From NCBI GenBank assembly GCA_947501845.1, contig CANMXP010000020.1, positions 29,037-93,036 on the forward strand: DNA of 64,000 nucleotides. The letters are read 5' to 3'. Of this stretch, positions 59,414 through 64,000 are shown one piece after another (the stretch's first letter is position 1; each line of letters starts with the position of its first letter). A program made the position numbers and the translations under genes. The notes beneath the pieces were generated by a model. That model searched no databases and had not been told where the DNA came from. It saw only the letters and a list, made by a program, of their open reading frames with translations. The DNA comes from an uncultured Flavobacteriaceae bacterium (lineage in GTDB: Bacteria; Bacteroidota; Bacteroidia; Flavobacteriales; Flavobacteriaceae).

Positions 59414-61792
59414 ATGAACGCAATTAAAAAGGCAAGAAATGCTACCACTGTTTTTACCAGAAGTTGGGCCAACTTCGTAATAAAGTACAAATGGCCCGTA
59501 TTATTGGCTACATTAATTTTAGCCTTGGGATTAGGCTCTCAAGGAAGTATGGAGTTTGATGGAGATTATCATGTTTTCTTTAGCAAGTCCAACCCAGAAT
59601 TGGAAGCTTTTGATGCTTTACAAGAAAAGTATACCAAAGATGATAATGTAATTATTGTGCTTTCACCATCTAACGGTAACCTATTTACCAAAGAGAACCT
59701 TATTGCTATAGAAGAATTGACAGCAGAAGCTTGGAATACCCCATATTCCTCAAGAGTAGATGCTTTAACTAATTTTCAACATACAAGTGCCGATGGCGAC
59801 GATTTGTATGTTGACGACTTATCTTATGAATCGTCTTTAAAAACCGATGCCGAAATATTAGAGATTAAAGAAAAAGCCCTAAAAGAACCATTGCTCGTTA
59901 ACAGAATTCTTAATGAGGCAGGTAGTGTTACGGCTATTAATATAACGGTTAGATTGCCTGGAGAGGATATAAATGAAATCCCTGGAGAGGTAACACCTTT
60001 TGTTAGAAATATGATTTCTGATTTTAAGGAAAAACACCCAAATTTTAAAGTGCATACCTCTGGCTTAATACCTATGAATACGGCTTTCTTTGAGTCTTCA
60101 ATGAAAGATATGGCATTAACAATGATTATGTTGATTATAGTTATTATAACAACATTTATCTTAACTAGAAATATTTGGAGTACCCTGGCGACTTTAGTTG
60201 TGGTGATGTTTTCTATAATGAGTGCTATAGGTTTTGTTGGTATCATGGATATTAAAATGACTCCGCCATCTGCAGTATTTCCAACTATGATTCTTACGTT
60301 AGCCGTTGCAGACAGTATTCATATACTTGTTACCATGCTTCAAAAAATGCGTAAAGATGGCCTTAACAAAGTAGAGGCATTAAAAGAATCTATGCGTTTA
60401 AATTTTATGCCAGTATTTATTACTAGTTTAACAACAGTCATAGGGTTTTTAACTATGAATTTTGGTGATGTGCCACCGTTTTGGGACCTGGGGAATATCA
60501 CAGCGTTTGGTATGACCATGGCATTCCTTTATTCAACCACGGCCTTACCAGCATTAATGGCCATATTACCCGTTAAGTCTAAAGCCAAAAAAGAAACAAC
60601 AGTAGTACGCAAAAATTGGTATACAGGCTTAGGGAACTATGTCGTAAAACAACCTGTTAGACTAACCATTATATCTGTTTTAGTTATTGGTGGGCTTACC
60701 TATCTAGCGACCAAGAATACGTTTAATGATGAGTTTGTAAACTATTTTGACGAAACAGTTCAATTTAGAACAGACACCGACTATATAAAGGATAATTTAA
60801 CGGGTATTTACAATATTGAATATTCGGTAGGAAGTGGAGAAAGTGGCGGTATTAATAATCCAGAATATCTTAAACATTTAAATGCCTTTGAAGATTGGCT
60901 TAATGGGCAACCCGAAGTGATACACGTTAATGCTTTTAGCGAAGTAGCCCGTCGTGTTAACAGATCGATGCATGGAGACGACGAGAGTTTCTACCGTATT
61001 CCCGATAGTAGGGACGAAGCAGCCCAATATTTATTGCTTTATGAATTGTCTTTGCCTTTTGGATTAGATTTAAACAATCAAATTAATGTAGATAAATCTG
61101 AAACCAGAGTTACCGTAACCATTGAGAATGTTTCAAGTGCCGAAATGATTGCTTTTTCAAAAAAAGGTGAAGAGTGGCTAAGAAATAACACGCCAGAAGC
61201 CATGCATACTATGGGGGTGAGTCCAACATTAATGTTCTCTAAACTAGGGTTTAGGCAAGCAGATAGCATGTTAAAAGGAAATATTATCGCACTTATATTA
61301 ATTTCTTTAGTGTTGATGCTAGCTTTGAAAAATTTCAAATTAGGATTGTTAAGTATCATTCCAAACGTAACCCCAGTTTTGGTTGGTTTTGGAATCTGGG
61401 CCCTTTACAAGGCACAAATAAATACAGGAATGGTTATTGTTTTTGGGATGACCTTAGGGATTATAGTAGACGATACGGTACACTTTATGAGCAAGTTTTT
61501 AAGAGCCAGGCGCGAGTTAGGTTACGATGCCAAACAAGCAGTTGTATATGCCTTTGAAACTGTAGGTAAAGCACTTGTAACCACTACCATTGTTTTATTG
61601 GCTGGGTTTGCTGTCCTTTCTACCTCGTCATTTGCGCTAAATAGTTATATGGCCAGAATAACAGTTATCATCATTTTAGCAGCACTAATAATAGATTTTG
61701 TCCTGCTACCATCATTGTTAATTCTAACAAGCAGAAAAGAAGCAGTTGTAGCAAAAAACACGGAAAAAGCACAAATAGCTTTCGATAAATAA
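59414..61792 (+). CDS. RND/MMPL-family transporter
   Basis: 792 residues in the two-fold RND layout: a first transmembrane helix near 28-45, a periplasmic loop to about 215, five helices, then a repeat of the same pattern. Helix 4-type motifs are FPTMILTLAVADSIHILVTM and VIVFGMTLGIIVDDTVHFMS, with Asp residues for proton coupling. The length is that of MMPL/HpnN-like lipid exporters, not the roughly 1,000 residues of AcrB. It is the first gene of a three-gene operon under TetR control. Confidence 0.92.
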   Translation: MNAIKKARNATTVFTRSWANFVIKYKWPVLLATLILALGLGSQGSMEFDGDYHVFFSKSNPELEAFDALQEKYTKDDNVIIVLSPSNGNLFTKENLIAIEELTAEAWNTPYSSRVDALTNFQHTSADGDDLYVDDLSYESSLKTDAEILEIKEKALKEPLLVNRILNEAGSVTAINITVRLPGEDINEIPGEVTPFVRNMISDFKEKHPNFKVHTSGLIPMNTAFFESSMKDMALTMIMLIIVIITTFILTRNIWSTLATLVVVMFSIMSAIGFVGIMDIKMTPPSAVFPTMILTLAVADSIHILVTMLQKMRKDGLNKVEALKESMRLNFMPVFITSLTTVIGFLTMNFGDVPPFWDLGNITAFGMTMAFLYSTTALPALMAILPVKSKAKKETTVVRKNWYTGLGNYVVKQPVRLTIISVLVIGGLTYLATKNTFNDEFVNYFDETVQFRTDTDYIKDNLTGIYNIEYSVGSGESGGINNPEYLKHLNAFEDWLNGQPEVIHVNAFSEVARRVNRSMHGDDESFYRIPDSRDEAAQYLLLYELSLPFGLDLNNQINVDKSETRVTVTIENVSSAEMIAFSKKGEEWLRNNTPEAMHTMGVSPTLMFSKLGFRQADSMLKGNIIALILISLVLMLALKNFKLGLLSIIPNVTPVLVGFGIWALYKAQINTGMVIVFGMTLGIIVDDTVHFMSKFLRARRELGYDAKQAVVYAFETVGKALVTTTIVLLAGFAVLSTSSFALNSYMARITVIIILAALIIDFVLLPSLLILTSRKEAVVAKNTEKAQIAFDK

Positions 61793-61814
61793 ATTAATAA
61801 TTAAACATAAAAAA

Positions 61815-62579
61815 ATGAAAAAAATAGTTTTCGCACTAGCAGCATTAATCACGTTTGGAATACATGCACAGTCACCAGAAGCGCGCGGATTAAAAATTGC
61901 AAAAGCAGCAGAACAGGCAGATCTAGGGTTTAAAAGCTCTACGGTGAATTTAGAAATGACCCTTAAAAATAAAAATGGTCAAACCAGCCAGCGTTCGTTA
62001 ACAACAAAAACATTAGAACTTACCGAAGATGGCGATAAATCTCTAATCGTTTTTAATAGCCCTAAAGATGTTAAAGGCACTTCCACGTTAACTTTTACGC
62101 ATAAAGTGGGATCAGATGATCAATGGTTGTTTTTACCATCAATTAAACGGGTAAAAAGAATTTCGTCTAATAATAAATCTGGGCCTTTTGTAGGAAGTGA
62201 GTTTGCTTATGAAGATTTATCATCACAAGAAGTAGAAAAATACAAATACAAGTTTATTGAAGAAAAAGGGAGCCTTTTAACTGTGGAACAAGATCCTGTA
62301 GATCCAAAATCGGGATACACAAGACGCCTTGTAACCTATAATAAAGATAAAGGATACCGTTTAGAAAAAATTGAATTTTACGACAGAAAAAATGCGCTAT
62401 TAAAAACATTAATTTATAGCAATTATAAAGTGTATAAAAATAAGTTTTGGAGAGCATCTAGGTTTGTTATGACAAATCACCAGAGCAAAAAAGAAACCAT
62501 ATTGGAATTTAGCGATTATAATTTTGATGTAAATCTTACAGATGAAGATTTTACTCAAGTTGCTTTAAAAAGAAGTTGA
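61815..62579 (+). CDS. LolA-like outer-membrane lipoprotein-sorting protein
   Basis: 254 residues with a signal peptide (IVFALAALITFGIHAQ). The mature protein fits the LolA/LolB-like lipid-carrier fold: STVNLEMTLKNKNGQTSQRS, KSLIVFNSPKDVKGTSTL, and WLFLPSIKRVKRISSNNKSG, a stretch common in MMPL-linked members. It probably carries a hydrophobic molecule across the periplasm. It lies 22 nt after the RND gene, in an order seen repeatedly in other bacteria with MMPL transporters. Confidence 0.88.
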   Translation: MKKIVFALAALITFGIHAQSPEARGLKIAKAAEQADLGFKSSTVNLEMTLKNKNGQTSQRSLTTKTLELTEDGDKSLIVFNSPKDVKGTSTLTFTHKVGSDDQWLFLPSIKRVKRISSNNKSGPFVGSEFAYEDLSSQEVEKYKYKFIEEKGSLLTVEQDPVDPKSGYTRRLVTYNKDKGYRLEKIEFYDRKNALLKTLIYSNYKVYKNKFWRASRFVMTNHQSKKETILEFSDYNFDVNLTDEDFTQVALKRS

Positions 62580-62597
62580 GGTTAGACTAACTCAGGT

Positions 62598-62690
62598 AAA
62601 GCAACGCCATAGACTAGAACTTTCTTAAATGTTCTTCGTTTTTGGTTAATTTGAAAGTAAAGATTGATGCTGGTCTTTTGGTGTTGCTTT
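62598..62690 (+). terminator. possible long-loop terminator or attenuator
   Basis: AAAGCAACGCC (62598-62608) can pair with GGTGTTGCTTT (62680-62690), followed by T, but the loop is about 70 nt. It may reduce read-through into the barrel gene at 62705. Weak. Confidence 0.3.
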
Positions 62691-62704
62691 TTTAATGAAA
62701 CAGA

Positions 62705-63916
62705 ATGAATCAAAAAATAATATTTAGTACCATTAGTTTAGTTCTTTTTTTGGGTGCCGTTGCATTACATGCTCAAAATAAAGATAAAAAAATGAATCAG
62801 GACTTCGAGTTAGAAGTAGAAGCAGAATACAGGTACTTTTATGATGCCGCTGCATTTAATAATCAAAAAGAGCACTTCCCCTCCATTGCTTTTACACCAG
62901 AATATTCATTAAATTGGAACAAGGGTTACGAGCAGTTAAATTTTACGGGATTTTTTAGATTGGATGTTGATGATGAACGCACCCATTGGGATATAAGAGA
63001 ACTGTATTACCAAAAAGCAAAAAAGGACTGGGAACTAAGCATAGGGCTTAAAAAAGTGTATTGGGGAGTTACCGAGAGCAATCATTTAGTAGATATAATA
63101 AACCAAACAGATGCCGTTGAATCGTTTGATGGTGAAGATAAGTTGGGGCAGCCCATGGTACAGTTTACATACACGACCAATAAAATAGGGAGTTTCGATT
63201 TCTTTTATTTGCCATACCACAGAAAGCGAACATTTTCTGGAGCAAAAGGGCGCTTAAGGTTTCCAATAGTTATAGATAAAGACGATTTGCAATACGAAAG
63301 CGGCGCAGAAGAGTGGCGGCAAGATTTAGCCTTTAGGTGGAAACATTATTTTGGAGCTTTCGATGTGGGGCTTACTCATTTTTATGGTAATGGTAGAGAG
63401 CCATTATTTGTTTTCGATCAGCAGGGCAATATCAACGCATTTTATCCAGTAATTAATCAAACGGGGCTGGATTTACAGATTACCAACAATGCATTTTTAT
63501 GGAAATTGGAGTCTATATACAGAAACGCAAAAGCACAAGATTTTTTTGCTATGGTTGCTGGCTTGGAGTTTACTTTTAGCAATATTGATGGCAACGGACT
63601 AGACATTGGCTTATTGGGAGAATATCTTTATGACGAGCGCGATGAGCTGGCCTTAAACGCATTACAAAACGATGTGTTTTTTGGAAGCAGAATTGCCTTT
63701 AACGATACCCAGGACACCTCTATTTTAATTGGTGGTATTTCAGATTTAGAATCTAGCAGTAAAATATTTAGTGTAGAAGCTTCCAGACGTTTTGGAAGCA
63801 GCTGGACCGCAGAGGTTGAAGCCAGAATTTTTAGTTCTATAGATGCCAACGAATTTATACTATCTAATTTTCAAGAAGACAGCTTTTTAAGATTTAGCCT
63901 CTCAAAGTATTTTTAA
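62705..63916 (+). CDS. outer-membrane beta-barrel protein of the RND operon (DUF1302-like)
   Basis: 403 residues with a signal peptide (IIFSTISLVLFLGAVALHAQ). The mature part has regular aromatic strands (YSLNWNKGYEQLNFTGFF, HWDIRELYYQKAKKDWELSI, GAFDVGLTHFYGNG) and ends in FSLSKYF, the C-terminal Phe that directs barrel assembly. It resembles the DUF1302-type barrels found next to MMPL and LolA-like genes. It is 126 nt from the preceding gene, so a weaker link. It would be the outer-membrane end of the transport route. Confidence 0.78.
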   Translation: MNQKIIFSTISLVLFLGAVALHAQNKDKKMNQDFELEVEAEYRYFYDAAAFNNQKEHFPSIAFTPEYSLNWNKGYEQLNFTGFFRLDVDDERTHWDIRELYYQKAKKDWELSIGLKKVYWGVTESNHLVDIINQTDAVESFDGEDKLGQPMVQFTYTTNKIGSFDFFYLPYHRKRTFSGAKGRLRFPIVIDKDDLQYESGAEEWRQDLAFRWKHYFGAFDVGLTHFYGNGREPLFVFDQQGNINAFYPVINQTGLDLQITNNAFLWKLESIYRNAKAQDFFAMVAGLEFTFSNIDGNGLDIGLLGEYLYDERDELALNALQNDVFFGSRIAFNDTQDTSILIGGISDLESSSKIFSVEASRRFGSSWTAEVEARIFSSIDANEFILSNFQEDSFLRFSLSKYF

Positions 63917-64000
63917 AACCTACTGTCATCCTATGTTTGTAAAAGGATAGAATTTTAAATAATTAATTTAGACAAATTAATAAAAAAGGAGAAAGAGCAA

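Noticed and set aside
1..64000. CRISPR arrays, tRNA and rRNA genes
   Set aside because: No regularly spaced repeats and no cloverleaf or rRNA-like sequence was recognised when reading through; a tRNAscan or covariance search would settle it.

Overview
The window is AT-rich chromosome from a member of the Bacteroidetes, almost certainly a Flavobacteriaceae. The evidence is TAnnTTTG-type -7 promoter boxes, a SusC/SusD pair behind an ECF sigma/FecR pair, a fused HemC-HemD, HemJ instead of HemY/HemG, and lipobox-carrying lipoproteins. No tRNA, rRNA or CRISPR array was found, and no gene-free stretch exceeds about 260 bases.

1-12.2 kb: a haem biosynthesis locus. The minus strand reads hemA, hemCD, a small ferredoxin-fold protein, hemE, an EI24-type membrane protein, a GNAT acetyltransferase, a tautomerase-fold isomerase, hemF, hemB and a frameshifted cytochrome c. 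An AraC regulator, a small protein, hemH and hemJ are divergent on the plus strand. Most of the C5 pathway from glutamyl-tRNA to protohaem is present; hemL is not seen. hemF has lost its own start codon: a REP-associated tyrosine transposase (RAYT) lies in front of it and is fused in frame, with a REP palindrome translated as the linker.

12.4-36.5 kb: mostly ordinary core genes. These are an orphan NtrY-like kinase, enoyl-CoA hydratase, a radical SAM protein, AraC regulators, HD hydrolase, acyl-ACP desaturase with a PlsC acyltransferase, bacilliredoxin, a TerB-DnaJ protein, a POT-like transporter, a HEAT protein, a membrane-tethered winged-helix regulator divergent from YceI and WD40 genes, an S66 peptidase, metG, ferritin, a tiny Cys/Lys-rich protein, an OmpA lipoprotein and tex. 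metG and tex carry short in-frame segments that resemble a dispersed palindromic repeat.

36.6-44.9 kb: an ECF sigma, FecR anti-sigma, SusC (with STN signalling domain), SusD and IPT/TIG lipoprotein locus, ending in a strong terminator. This is a TonB-dependent uptake system with trans-envelope signalling; its substrate cannot be read from the sequence.

44.9-56.2 kb: an accessory island. Single hypothetical genes, all on the minus strand, are separated by related imperfect inverted repeats. Two IS110-family remnants follow, one broken by a single stop codon and preceded by a candidate bridge RNA. The island also holds a tightly coupled defence-type operon: XRE regulator, hsdM, hsdS, AAA ATPase, HNH nuclease. 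The last four genes overlap by 4 nt each and no hsdR is present in the window. The AAA/HNH pair resembles Septu PtuA/PtuB, so this looks like type I modification genes joined to a Septu-like effector. It is the best candidate for an unusual system here.

56.2-64 kb: an AraC regulator, a small protein, an AhpD-fold protein and a secreted cupredoxin-like protein. A TetR-controlled transport operon follows (RND/MMPL permease, LolA-like periplasmic protein, outer-membrane barrel), with near-identical inverted operator copies visible around the permease promoter region.
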